This document shows, piece after piece, positions 27,877 through 39,047 of a stretch of DNA of 64,000 nt (positions within the stretch are counted from its first letter, which is position 1; each line of letters starts with the position of its first letter). The stretch comes from Burkholderiaceae bacterium. Lineage in GTDB: Bacteria > Pseudomonadota > Gammaproteobacteria > Burkholderiales > Burkholderiaceae_C. The stretch is taken from contig JACKLJ010000002.1 of the NCBI GenBank assembly GCA_024235955.1, positions 496,001-560,000 on the forward strand, given 5' to 3'. Below the pieces are notes generated by a model. The model was given only the letters and a program-made list of their open reading frames with translations. It was not told the DNA's origin and did not search any database. The position numbers and the translations under genes are program-made.

Positions 27877-29427
27877 ATGACCACCATCAAGCAGGACGAC
27901 CTGATCGAATCCATCGCTGCCGCGCTGCAGTACATCAGCTACTACCACCCGGCCGACTACATCCAGCACCTGGCGCGCGCCTACGAGCGCGAGCAGTCGC
28001 CCGCGGCCAAGGACGCGATGGCGCAGATCCTCACCAACAGCAAGATGAGCGCCACCGGCCACCGGCCGATGTGCCAGGACACCGGCATCGTCAACGTGTT
28101 CCTGAAGGTGGGCATGGACGTGCGCTGGGAAGGCTTTTCCGGCAGCCTGGACGACGCCATCAACGAAGGCGTGCGCCGTGGCTACAACCACCCGGACAAC
28201 ACGCTGCGCGCCAGCGTGGTGGCCGATCCCCAGTTCGCACGCAAGAACACCCGGGACAACACGCCCGCCGTCATCGTGACCGAGATCGTGCCCGGCAACA
28301 CGCTCGACGTCACGGTGGCCGCCAAGGGCGGCGGCTCCGAGAACAAGAGCAAGATGGTCATGCTCAACCCCAGCGACAGCCTGGTCGACTGGGTGCTCAA
28401 GACCGTGCCGACCATGGGCGCCGGCTGGTGCCCGCCGGGCATGCTGGGCATCGGCATTGGCGGCACGGCGGAGAAAGCCGTGCTGCTGGCCAAGCAGAGC
28501 CTGATGGACGACCTCGACATGTACGAGCTGCAGGCCAAGGCTGCCAGGGGCGAGAAACTGACCCAGGTCGAGGAGCTGCGCCTGGAACTGTTCGAGAAAG
28601 TCAACGCGCTGGGCATCGGCGCGCAAGGCCTGGGCGGCCTGACCACCGTGCTGGACGTGAAGATCGCCATGTACCCCACGCACGCGGCCAGCAAGCCAGT
28701 GGCCATGATCCCCAACTGCGCGGCCACGCGGCACGCGCATTTCGTGATGGACGGCAGCGGCCCGGTCTACCTGGATCCGCCCCCGCTCGACCTCTGGCCC
28801 AAGGTCGACTGGACGCCCGACACCGAAAAAAGCAAGCGCGTCGACCTGAACAAGCTGACCAAGGAAGAAGTGGCGAGCTGGAAACCCGGCCAGACCCTGC
28901 TGCTGAACGGCAAGATGCTCACCGGCCGCGACGCCGCGCACAAGCGCATCCAGGACATGCTGGCCAAGGGCGAGAAGCTGCCGGTGGACTTCACCAACCG
29001 CGTCATCTACTACGTCGGCCCGGTCGATCCGGTGAAGGACGAGGCCGTGGGCCCCGCCGGCCCCACCACCTCCACCCGCATGGACAAGTTCACCGAGATG
29101 ATGCTGGCCGAGACCGGGTTGATCGCCATGATCGGCAAGGCCGAGCGCGGCCCCGCGGCCATCGAGGCCATCCAGAAGCACAAGAGCGCCTACCTGATGG
29201 CCGTGGGCGGCGCCGCCTACCTGGTCTCCAAGGCCATCAAGACCGCCAAGGTGGTCGGCTTCGAAGACCTGGGCATGGAAGCCATCTACGAGTTCGACGT
29301 GGTCGACATGCCCGTCACCGTGGCGGTGGACGCCGGCGGCACCAGCGCCCACATCACCGGCCCGGCCGAGTGGGAAAAGCGCATCGCCAGCGGCGAGTTC
29401 AAGGGCGTGGCCGTCACCGCTGCTTGA
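27877..29427 (+). CDS. Class I (Fe-S) fumarate hydratase
   Basis: 516 residues. N-terminal Fe-S domain with GHRPMCQDTGIVNVFLKVG, VAAKGGGSENKSKMVML and GWCPPGMLGIGIGG; central TLLLNGKMLTGRDAAHKRI and C-terminal VGPTTSTRMDKFTEMML-type block (GPAGPTTSTRMDKF). The cysteines at MCQD, GWCPPG and PNCAAT fit a [4Fe-4S] cluster. It hydrates fumarate to malate. It is paired divergently with fumC and overlaps murI by four bases (TTGA at 29424-29427). Confidence 0.94.
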   Translation: MTTIKQDDLIESIAAALQYISYYHPADYIQHLARAYEREQSPAAKDAMAQILTNSKMSATGHRPMCQDTGIVNVFLKVGMDVRWEGFSGSLDDAINEGVRRGYNHPDNTLRASVVADPQFARKNTRDNTPAVIVTEIVPGNTLDVTVAAKGGGSENKSKMVMLNPSDSLVDWVLKTVPTMGAGWCPPGMLGIGIGGTAEKAVLLAKQSLMDDLDMYELQAKAARGEKLTQVEELRLELFEKVNALGIGAQGLGGLTTVLDVKIAMYPTHAASKPVAMIPNCAATRHAHFVMDGSGPVYLDPPPLDLWPKVDWTPDTEKSKRVDLNKLTKEEVASWKPGQTLLLNGKMLTGRDAAHKRIQDMLAKGEKLPVDFTNRVIYYVGPVDPVKDEAVGPAGPTTSTRMDKFTEMMLAETGLIAMIGKAERGPAAIEAIQKHKSAYLMAVGGAAYLVSKAIKTAKVVGFEDLGMEAIYEFDVVDMPVTVAVDAGGTSAHITGPAEWEKRIASGEFKGVAVTAA

Positions 29428-30251
29428 AGCCTGCGACCGCGCCGCACGCCGATGCGCCCATCGGCGTGTTCGACAGCGGCATCGGCGGCCTGAGCGTGCT
29501 GCGCGCGCTGCTGGCCGAACTGCCGCGCGAGCGCTTCGCCTACCTGGCCGACAACGCGCACGCCCCCTACGGCGAGCGTGGCGATGCCTTCGTGGCCGAA
29601 CGGGCGCGTGCCGTGCTGGCGCGGCTGGCGTCCGAGCACACCGTCAAGGCACTGGTGATCGCCTGCAACACCGCCACCGCTGCCGCAGTGCAGCTGCTGC
29701 GTGCCGAATTCGCGCCGCTGCCCATCGTCGGCATCGAGCCGGCGCTCAAGCCCGCCGCCGCGCTGAGTCGCAGCGGTCACGTGGGTGTGCTGGCCACGCG
29801 CGGCACCCTGCAAAGCGCCAAGTTCCAGGCCCTGCTGCGCGGCCTGGACGGCCGGGCCCGCTTTCACCTGCAAGCCTGCGACGGCCTGGCGGACGCTATT
29901 GAAAATGAAGCTGCCAGCGCCCGCCAGCAAAGGGTTGGAGCGCTGATCGACCAACATCTTTCGGCACTCGGTACATTGGGCTGCAGCGCCGGAGAGATCG
30001 ACACACTGGTGCTCGGCTGCACCCACTACCCGCTGGTGTTGCCGCAATGGCAGGCGCGCGTTGGCGGCGCGGCCACCCTGCTCGACCCGGCCGAGGCCGT
30101 GGCGCGCCAGACCCGGCGTGTGCTGGCCGAGCGCGGCCTGCTGCGCCACCCGACGGAACCGCCCGCCGAGCCCCTGTGGCTCACCACCGGCACGCCGGAC
30201 GCACTGGCATCGGCCGTGGCCCGCTGGTTGCCGGCGGTCAGCACAATTTAA
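29424..30251 (+). CDS. murI: Glutamate racemase MurI
   Basis: 275 residues from a TTG start at 29424 that overlaps the fumarase stop. GVFDSGIGGLSVLRAL, LADNAHAPYGER, the catalytic-Cys segments VIACNTATAAAVQLL and LGCTHYPLVLP are intact. It makes D-glutamate for peptidoglycan. Residues about 158-173 (IENEAASARQQRVGAL) are encoded by a copy of the dispersed repeat, an in-frame repeat-derived segment in an essential enzyme. Coupling to the fumarase fixes the start. Confidence 0.93.
   Translation: MKPATAPHADAPIGVFDSGIGGLSVLRALLAELPRERFAYLADNAHAPYGERGDAFVAERARAVLARLASEHTVKALVIACNTATAAAVQLLRAEFAPLPIVGIEPALKPAAALSRSGHVGVLATRGTLQSAKFQALLRGLDGRARFHLQACDGLADAIENEAASARQQRVGALIDQHLSALGTLGCSAGEIDTLVLGCTHYPLVLPQWQARVGGAATLLDPAEAVARQTRRVLAERGLLRHPTEPPAEPLWLTTGTPDALASAVARWLPAVSTI
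29894..29942 (+). repeat. Dispersed repeat, copy 9, inside murI
   Basis: GCTATTGAAAATGAAGCTGC, then CAGCGCCCGCCAGCAAAGGG, matching the intergenic copies, in phase with the murI frame. Confidence 0.65.
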
Positions 30252-30252
30252 A

Positions 30253-30303
30253 GCAAAATCGAGCTACAGCCCAGGCGCGGCAGGCGCAGGCAGCTATCAA
30301 AGA
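30253..30303 (-). repeat. Dispersed repeat, copy 10
   Basis: AAAATCGAGCTACAGCCCAG ... GGCAGGCGCAGGCAGCTAT directly after the murI stop. Confidence 0.65.
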
Positions 30304-30386
30304 AAGAGCATTCTGCTCGAGTCGGCGTCACATCTTCATGTGCCGCCGGATGCTGAAGCGCCGGTTGCCCGGCGCAGCCGATCGGC

Positions 30387-31016
30387 TCAATGCAGATGAC
30401 GCGGACGACGACCGCCGCCATGGCCGCCTGTGCCGTTGCCGCCCGGGCCGCGCGAAGAGCGGCCGATGTCGAGCGAACTGGCCAGGGCCTCGAAGCGGTC
30501 CGAGAACAGCTTGTCGATCTCGCCCACCACGCCGCCCAGTTCGGCGCCGTCGAAGTGGCGCTCCATCAGGTTCACCACGTCCTCGACCAGCAGGTCGCGC
30601 TGCGCCTGCATGATGGCCTCGGGGGTCGGGCCGACGAACAGCAGGATGAAGTCGTCGCGCGAATCGCGGCCTTCCTCCTCGTCTTCCTCGTCGTACTCGG
30701 CGTCGTAGAACGTGACCTCGATCGGCGCACCGGCCTCGGACAGCTCGTTGAGGCTCATGCACACGTCGTCGAGCTGGTGGCGGAAGTCTTCGTCGCCGCG
30801 CACCGTCCAGCACATCTGCAGCAGGCGCTCGTGCGGATCGAAACGGATGCCCGGCTCGTCCTCGTACAGGCTGGCGGCACCGTCGGCCAGCGAACGGGCG
30901 CCGGCGTATTTCCACAGCGGCTTGAGCGCGTCCTGCAAGGCGTCGAAATCGGCTTCTGGGCGCAGCTTCACGTCGCCATGCACGTGAATTTCAAAGGGTG
31001 CGTCGTCGTGACTCAT
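30387..31016 (-). CDS. Conserved acidic protein of unknown function (possible DUF6806)
   Basis: 209 residues; no signal or membrane segment. Blocks: FEIHVHGDVKLRPEADFDALQDALKPLWKYAG, GIRFDPHERLLQMCWTV, an acidic stretch YDAEYDEEDEEEGRDSRDDF, then a Gly/Arg/His-rich tail (SSRGPGGNGTGGHGGGRRP). From memory this is a Comamonadaceae-restricted family. No catalytic residue can be named. It lies downstream of the tRNA cluster on the same strand, 18 bases after tRNA-Leu, and might be co-transcribed with it. Confidence 0.75.
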   Translation of the reverse strand: MSHDDAPFEIHVHGDVKLRPEADFDALQDALKPLWKYAGARSLADGAASLYEDEPGIRFDPHERLLQMCWTVRGDEDFRHQLDDVCMSLNELSEAGAPIEVTFYDAEYDEEDEEEGRDSRDDFILLFVGPTPEAIMQAQRDLLVEDVVNLMERHFDGAELGGVVGEIDKLFSDRFEALASSLDIGRSSRGPGGNGTGGHGGGRRPRHLH

Positions 31017-31033
31017 GGCGTGTCGTCCTCAAG

Positions 31034-31126
31034 TGGTGCCCCGGGCCGGGATCGAACCGGCACGCCCCTTTTCAGGAAAGCGGCGGATTTTAAGTCCGCT
31101 GTGTCTACCAGTTTCACCACCAGGGC
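31034..31126 (-). tRNA. tRNA-Leu (anticodon TAA)
   Basis: Minus strand. Acceptor GCCCTGG pairs with CCGGGGC, an encoded CCA ends at 31034, the anticodon loop CTTAAAA gives TAA, and a long variable arm is present, as in leucine tRNAs. T-loop GTTCGATCC. Confidence 0.95.
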
Positions 31127-31243
31127 ATGGTAGCCATTGTCGCAGTCTAGCGGCCCATGCCAACCACTGCCGTGCAACACGGAAAAGGCGACGCAGGGCG
31201 ACGTGGACAAGGGCTGAGGGGGATTGGAAAGCGAAGCGAGCGA

Positions 31244-31317
31244 TGGAGGCGCGAGCCGGAGTCGAACCGGCCTAACCGGATTTGCAATCCGGGGCATAAC
31301 CGCTTTGCTATCGCGCC
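31244..31317 (-). tRNA. tRNA-Cys (anticodon GCA)
   Basis: Minus strand. Acceptor GGCGCGA/TCGCGCC, CCA encoded at 31244-31246, anticodon loop TTGCAAA, T-loop GTTCGACTC. It sits 94 bases after tRNA-Gly, with a terminator-like hairpin in between. Confidence 0.95.
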
Positions 31318-31331
31318 GGGTATGCTCTGAC

Positions 31332-31357
31332 AAAAAAGGGAAGCTTGGGCTTCCCTT
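31332..31357 (-). terminator. Rho-independent terminator between tRNA-Gly and tRNA-Cys
   Basis: On the minus strand AAGGGAAGC-CCAA-GCTTCCCTT followed by a T-run (six A at 31332-31337 on the plus strand). It can stop transcripts of tRNA-Gly(GCC) before tRNA-Cys. Confidence 0.8.
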
Positions 31358-31411
31358 CGTTGCGCCGCCGCTGGCATGGTGGACCAAATTGGTACCCAAC
31401 GGCAACTGATT

Positions 31412-31487
31412 TGGAGCGGGAAACGAGGCTCGAACTCGCGACCTCAACCTTGGCAAGGTTGCGCTCTACCAACTGAGCTATTCCCGC
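31412..31487 (-). tRNA. tRNA-Gly (anticodon GCC)
   Basis: Minus strand. Acceptor GCGGGAA/TTCCCGC, D-loop AGCTCAGTTGGTAGAGC, anticodon loop TTGCCAA, T-loop GTTCGAGCC, CCA encoded at 31412-31414. Confidence 0.96.
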
Positions 31488-31500
31488 TTGCAAGCCCAAG

Positions 31501-31530
31501 AGTATAACTTGAAAAACGGGCAGGGCTCAA
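31501..31530 (-). promoter_or_regulatory. Promoter of the tRNA-Gly-Cys-Leu cluster
   Basis: TTGAGC (31525-31530) and TATACT (31501-31506) on the minus strand with an 18-base spacer, 13 bases before the tRNA-Gly 5' end. Confidence 0.6.
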
Positions 31531-31571
31531 GCACCGAGAAATAATTTTTCCGGCGTCGGCCCGCCATCTCT

Positions 31572-33998
<2,427 letters not shown>

Positions 33999-34140
33999 GG
34001 CAAATCCTAGGCAATGGCTCCGTCGTACATGACGGCGCAGCCCCTATTTTCAACCCTTGGCGGCCGCCCGGGGTGGCGTGGGGCTGTCGGTGAAAACCCG
34101 GCCCGCCAGGTGACGCGGCGGCCCATCGGGCTTGCTACGG

Positions 34141-34195
34141 AAACAAGAGCTGCCTGCGCCCGTCTGGCGCCGGCCAGAGCCCCAAAAGGCTTGAA
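34141..34195 (+). repeat. Dispersed repeat, copy 11
   Basis: AAACAAGAGCTGCCTGCGCC, then CGTCTGGCGCCGGCCAGAGCC, filling the end of the clpX-lon gap up to the clpX stop. Confidence 0.6.
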
Positions 34196-34197
34196 GA

Positions 34198-35466
<1,269 letters not shown>

Positions 35467-35663
35467 GGATTGCAGGTCTGGTGGTGGACGGAACCATGAT
35501 AACCAATTGTCACGGGCCGCGCGGCGCGGGCGCCGGCCGTGGCGTTGGCTTCACGCAACGATCAAAATCGGGCGCGGCCCAAGCCAGACTTGCGCCGCCT
35601 GCTCGGCAAAGCGTAGCAAACGGGGCGGCGTGGCCGGAGCCGGAGCCGCCTGCCCCGGCGCCG

Positions 35664-36275
35664 TCAGGGGCGCTTGGCGATCACCTGGTCGACCAGGCCG
35701 TAGTCCTTGGCCTCGTCGGCGGTCATGAAGTAGTCGCGCTCGGTGTCGCGCTGGATCTTCTCGTAGTCCTGCCCGGTGCGCTCCGCCAGGATGCGGTTCA
35801 TCTGCTCCTTGGTGCGCAGGATGTCGCGGGCGTGGATCTCGATGTCGGTGGCCTGGCCGCGCGCGCCGCCCAGCACCTGGTGGATCATCACCTTGCTGTT
35901 GGGCAGGCTGTAGCGCTTGCCCTTGGCACCGGCGGCCAGCAGGAAGGCGCCCATGCTGGCAGCGAAGCCCAGGCACATGGTCGACACGTCCGGCTTGATG
36001 AACTGCATGGTGTCGTAGATCGACATGCCGGCCGTCACGCTGCCGCCGGGCGAGTTGATGTACAGCGAGATGTCCTTGTCCGGGTTCTCGCTTTCCAGGA
36101 ACAGCAGCTGCGCCACCACCAGGTTGGCGGTCTGGTCGTTGACCTCGCCCACCAGGAAGATCACGCGCTCCTTCAGCAGGCGCGAATAGATGTCGAACGA
36201 CCGCTCGCCGCGGCCGGACTGCTCGATCACCATCGGGATCAAGCCAAGGTTCTGGGGGGTCTGGTAGTCGCTCAT
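35664..36275 (-). CDS. clpP: ClpP, proteolytic subunit of Clp proteases
   Basis: 203 residues from ATG 36275 (GGAG five bases upstream); an ATG five codons earlier is unlikely. Catalytic serine in GFAASMGAFLL, histidine in KVMIHQVLGG and aspartate in the RDTERDYFM region. The N-terminal axial-loop segment LGLIPMVIEQSGRGERSFDIYSRLL is typical. A sigma-32-type promoter sits at 36303-36331. Forms a tetradecamer with ClpX or ClpA. Confidence 0.97.
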   Translation of the reverse strand: MSDYQTPQNLGLIPMVIEQSGRGERSFDIYSRLLKERVIFLVGEVNDQTANLVVAQLLFLESENPDKDISLYINSPGGSVTAGMSIYDTMQFIKPDVSTMCLGFAASMGAFLLAAGAKGKRYSLPNSKVMIHQVLGGARGQATDIEIHARDILRTKEQMNRILAERTGQDYEKIQRDTERDYFMTADEAKDYGLVDQVIAKRP

Positions 36276-36302
36276 GAATGCTCCGTGCAAGGCCAGAAAG
36301 GC

Positions 36303-36331
36303 AAATGGGGCTTGTAGCCCCCGGCTTCAAG
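36303..36331 (-). promoter_or_regulatory. Heat-shock (sigma-32-like) promoter of clpP, palindromic
   Basis: On the minus strand CTTGAAG (36325-36331), 14 bases, CCCCATTT (36303-36310): a near-perfect match to CTTGAAA-N11-16-CCCCATNT, 28 bases before the clpP start. The site lies in an inverted repeat with 11-base arms AATGGGGCTTG / CAAGCCCCATT, so the plus strand also reads CTTGTAG-N14-CCCCATTG. Confidence 0.75.
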
Positions 36332-36385
36332 CCCCATTGTCGCCGCTTCGCGGCGGCGCCGTCCGGGCGCCCTGATTGAACCGCC

Positions 36386-36428
36386 AAAAGCGGGTTCAGC
36401 CGTCATCCACGCTGAGCAGGCAGCTATG
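36386..36428 (-). repeat. Degenerate dispersed repeat, copy 12
   Basis: AAAGCGGGTTCAGCC ... GAGCAGGCAGCTATGG resembles the consensus at both ends but not in the middle. Between the clpP promoter and the tig stop. Confidence 0.4.
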
Positions 36429-36444
36429 GATACCGCAGCAGGCC

Positions 36445-37767
36445 TCAGCCCTGCGCGTCCTGGTTGCCCATCAGATCGTCGAAGGCGAGCTGCTTTTCGG
36501 TGACTTTGGCCTTGCCGATCACGTGCTCGGTGACGTTGTTCTCGATCACCATGGCCTCCACATCGGCCAGGCGCTTCGGGTCGGCGTAGTAGTAGCGCAC
36601 CACCTCTTCCGGCTTCTCGTAGCTGGCGGCCATCTCTTCCACCTGGGCCTTGATCTGGTCCGGCTTGGCGACCAGGTCGTTGGCCTTCACCAGCTCGGCC
36701 ACCACCAGGCCCAGACGCACGCGGCGCTCGGCCTCGGGGCGGAAGGTGTCTTCGGGGATGGGGAGCTTCTCCACGTCCTTCATGCCGCGGGCCTTGAGGT
36801 CGGCGCGGGCGGATTCGATCATGCGCGCCACCTCGGCCTGCACGCTGGCCTTGGGCAGGTCGAGCTCGGCCTTGGCCAGCAGCGCGTCCATCACGGCCTG
36901 CTTGTTGCGGGCGTTCAGGCGGAACTTGACCTCGCGCTCCAGGTTCTTGCGGATGTCGGCGCGCAGCGCTTCCACCGTGGCGTCCTTCACGCCCAGCGAC
37001 TTGGCGAAGGCTTCGTTCACCTCCGGCAGGTGGCCGGCTTCCAGGTTCTTCAGCGTGACCATGAAGTCGGCCGACTTGCCGGCCACGTCCTGGCCCGGGT
37101 AATCGGCCGGGAAGGCCAGCGGGAAGGTCTTGCTCTCGCCCACCTTCATGCCGCGCACGGCGTCCTCGAATTCCTTCAGCATCTGGCCTTCGCCGACCAC
37201 GAACTGGAAGTCGTCGGCCTTGCCGCCGTCAAAGGGCTCCCCGTCGATCTTGCCGGCGAAATCCACGGTCACGCGGTCACCGTCGTCGGCGGCGCTGCCC
37301 TGGGCGCGCTGGGCAAAGCTGCGGCGCTGCTTGCGCAGGATGTCGATGGTGCGGTCGATGGCCTCGTCGCTCACGTCGGCGGAGGCTTTCTCGATCTCGG
37401 CAGTGGACAGATCGGCGATCTTGACCTCCGGGAACACCTCGAACACCGCGTCGAAGGCCAGCTGGCCCTCGGGGGCGCCGTCTTTCTCGGTGATGGTGGG
37501 CTGGCCGGCCACGCGCAGCTGCGCCTCGTTGGCGGCCTCGTAGAAGGCCTGGCCGACCTTGTCGTTCATCACTTCGTACTGCACGGAATAGCCGTAGCGC
37601 TGCTGCACCACGCTCATCGGCACCTTGCCGGGACGGAAGCCGTCCATGCGCACGGTGCGGGCGAGCTTGCGCAGGCGCGCGTCGACTTCGCCGCGGATGG
37701 TGTCCACGGGCAGGGTCAGCGTCATCTTGCGCTCGAGCTTGTCGAGGGTTTCCACGTTCACGGCCAT
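36445..37767 (-). CDS. tig: Trigger factor
   Basis: 440 residues from ATG 37767. The ribosome-binding signature reads VRMDGFRPGKVPMSVVQQRYG, followed by the PPIase domain (DDGDRVTVDFAGKIDGEPFDGG, FPADYPGQDVAGKSADFMVTL) and the helical C-domain. It chaperones nascent chains at the ribosome exit. The order tig-clpP-clpX-lon on one strand is widely conserved. tRNA-Leu(TAG) lies 40 bases upstream and may share its transcript. Confidence 0.96.
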   Translation of the reverse strand: MAVNVETLDKLERKMTLTLPVDTIRGEVDARLRKLARTVRMDGFRPGKVPMSVVQQRYGYSVQYEVMNDKVGQAFYEAANEAQLRVAGQPTITEKDGAPEGQLAFDAVFEVFPEVKIADLSTAEIEKASADVSDEAIDRTIDILRKQRRSFAQRAQGSAADDGDRVTVDFAGKIDGEPFDGGKADDFQFVVGEGQMLKEFEDAVRGMKVGESKTFPLAFPADYPGQDVAGKSADFMVTLKNLEAGHLPEVNEAFAKSLGVKDATVEALRADIRKNLEREVKFRLNARNKQAVMDALLAKAELDLPKASVQAEVARMIESARADLKARGMKDVEKLPIPEDTFRPEAERRVRLGLVVAELVKANDLVAKPDQIKAQVEEMAASYEKPEEVVRYYYADPKRLADVEAMVIENNVTEHVIGKAKVTEKQLAFDDLMGNQDAQG

Positions 37768-37807
37768 GTTGATGCTCTCTTCGTGTCTGTTCAGTCTTCG
37801 GAAAATC

Positions 37808-37894
37808 TGGTGCGCGGGGGGGGACTCGAACCCCCACACCATTGCTGGCGTCAGGACCTAAACCTGGTGCGTCTACCAATTTCGCCACCCGCGC
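37808..37894 (-). tRNA. tRNA-Leu (anticodon TAG)
   Basis: Minus strand. Acceptor GCGCGGG/CCCGCGC, discriminator A plus encoded CCA (37808-37810), anticodon loop TTTAGGT giving TAG, long variable arm, T-loop GTTCGAGTC. Confidence 0.95.
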
Positions 37895-38055
37895 ACGCTG
37901 CAAAAATCGGTCCGGTCCGGCGCGCCATGCGCGCGCTCGGTACTCGGTGGCGAACCAAGTATTTTACCTTGCCTGCCCCGCCCGTGGCCGCCCGTGGCGC
38001 CGGCCCGCCGATCCAGGGGGATGCGCCGCCCGCAAGTGGGCCGACAATCCACCCC

Positions 38056-38925
38056 GTGACCCCGCCCCGCGCCGCGCCCCACGCGCCGATCCAGCACTAC
38101 GAGAACTTCCCGGTGGCCTCCTGGCTGTGCCCGCCGCGGCTGCGCGCGCCCGTTGCGGCCATCTACCACTTCGCCCGCACGGCGGACGACATCGCCGACG
38201 AAGGCACGGCCCCGGCCGCGCAGCGCCTGGCCGATCTGGCCGCCTACCGGGCCGACCTGGCCGCCGTGGCCGCCGGCCGCGCGCCCTCGCCCCGCTGGCT
38301 GCCGGTGTTCACGCCGCTGGCGGCGCAGATGCAGGCCTTCCGCCTGCCCGAGCCGCTGCTGGCCGACCTGCTTTCCGCCTTCGAGCAGGACGTGCGCAAG
38401 ACCCACGCCGGCGCCACCTACGCCGACTGGCCGGAGCTGCTCGACTACTGCCGCCGCTCGGCCAACCCGGTGGGGCGGCTGCTGCTGCACCTGTACGGCG
38501 TGAGGGGCGAGCAGGCGCTGGCCGAGAGCGACCACGTGTGCACCGCGCTGCAGCTCATCAACTTCTGGCAGGACCTGAGCGTGGACATCCCGCGCGGCCG
38601 CTACTACCTGCCGCTGGCCGAATGCGCGGCGCACGGCGTCACCATCACCGATCCGGACCTCGATTTCCCGGCCCTGCACCAGTACCAGGACGCTACCAAC
38701 CTGATAGCTGCCTGCGCCCGCCACGCAAGGGCCAGCATGCAAAAAGGCTCTGAAATCGTGCATCGCGTGCCCGGCCGCGCCGGCTGGGAGCTGCGCGCCG
38801 TGGTACAGGGCGGCCTGCGCGTGCTGGGGCAGGTGGAAGCGCTGGGCGCCACCGCCCTGCGCCAGCGCCCTGCCCTGCGCAAGCGCGACGCGCTGCCCGT
38901 CTTCTGGCGCATGCTGCTCATGTAG
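38056..38925 (+). CDS. hpnC: Squalene synthesis protein HpnC
   Basis: 289 residues from a GTG at 38056 (VTPPRAAPHAPIQHYENFPVASWL); an upstream ATG at 37927 would add an unrelated tail. Trans-isoprenyl-diphosphate synthase motifs: ARTADDIADEG and LINFWQDLSVDIPRGRYYLP. With HpnD and HpnE (encoded downstream) it forms the three-step route from farnesyl diphosphate to squalene; HpnC acts on the presqualene intermediate to give hydroxysqualene. Residues about 217-233 (LIAACARHARASMQKGS) come from a dispersed-repeat copy. Confidence 0.92.
   Translation: MTPPRAAPHAPIQHYENFPVASWLCPPRLRAPVAAIYHFARTADDIADEGTAPAAQRLADLAAYRADLAAVAAGRAPSPRWLPVFTPLAAQMQAFRLPEPLLADLLSAFEQDVRKTHAGATYADWPELLDYCRRSANPVGRLLLHLYGVRGEQALAESDHVCTALQLINFWQDLSVDIPRGRYYLPLAECAAHGVTITDPDLDFPALHQYQDATNLIAACARHARASMQKGSEIVHRVPGRAGWELRAVVQGGLRVLGQVEALGATALRQRPALRKRDALPVFWRMLLM
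38703..38752 (+). repeat. Dispersed repeat, copy 13, inside hpnC
   Basis: GATAGCTGCCTGCGCCCGCC, then ACGCAAGGGCCAGCATGC, in frame within the gene and as well preserved as intergenic copies. Confidence 0.7.
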
Positions 38926-39047
38926 ACCGGGCACCGCCGCCGAGCCGACTGCATGTGACGGGCAGCCCCAAGGCGCCGCCGCGACACGGCCACCCCCCGG
39001 CGCTCGCCAGAATGCGACGCTTGCCCCGCATCGCTTCAGGAAATCGC

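Noticed and set aside
36376..38055. Upstream part of the long plus-strand frame that ends in hpnC
   Set aside because: Antisense to tig and tRNA-Leu; HpnC homology begins only at about 38056.
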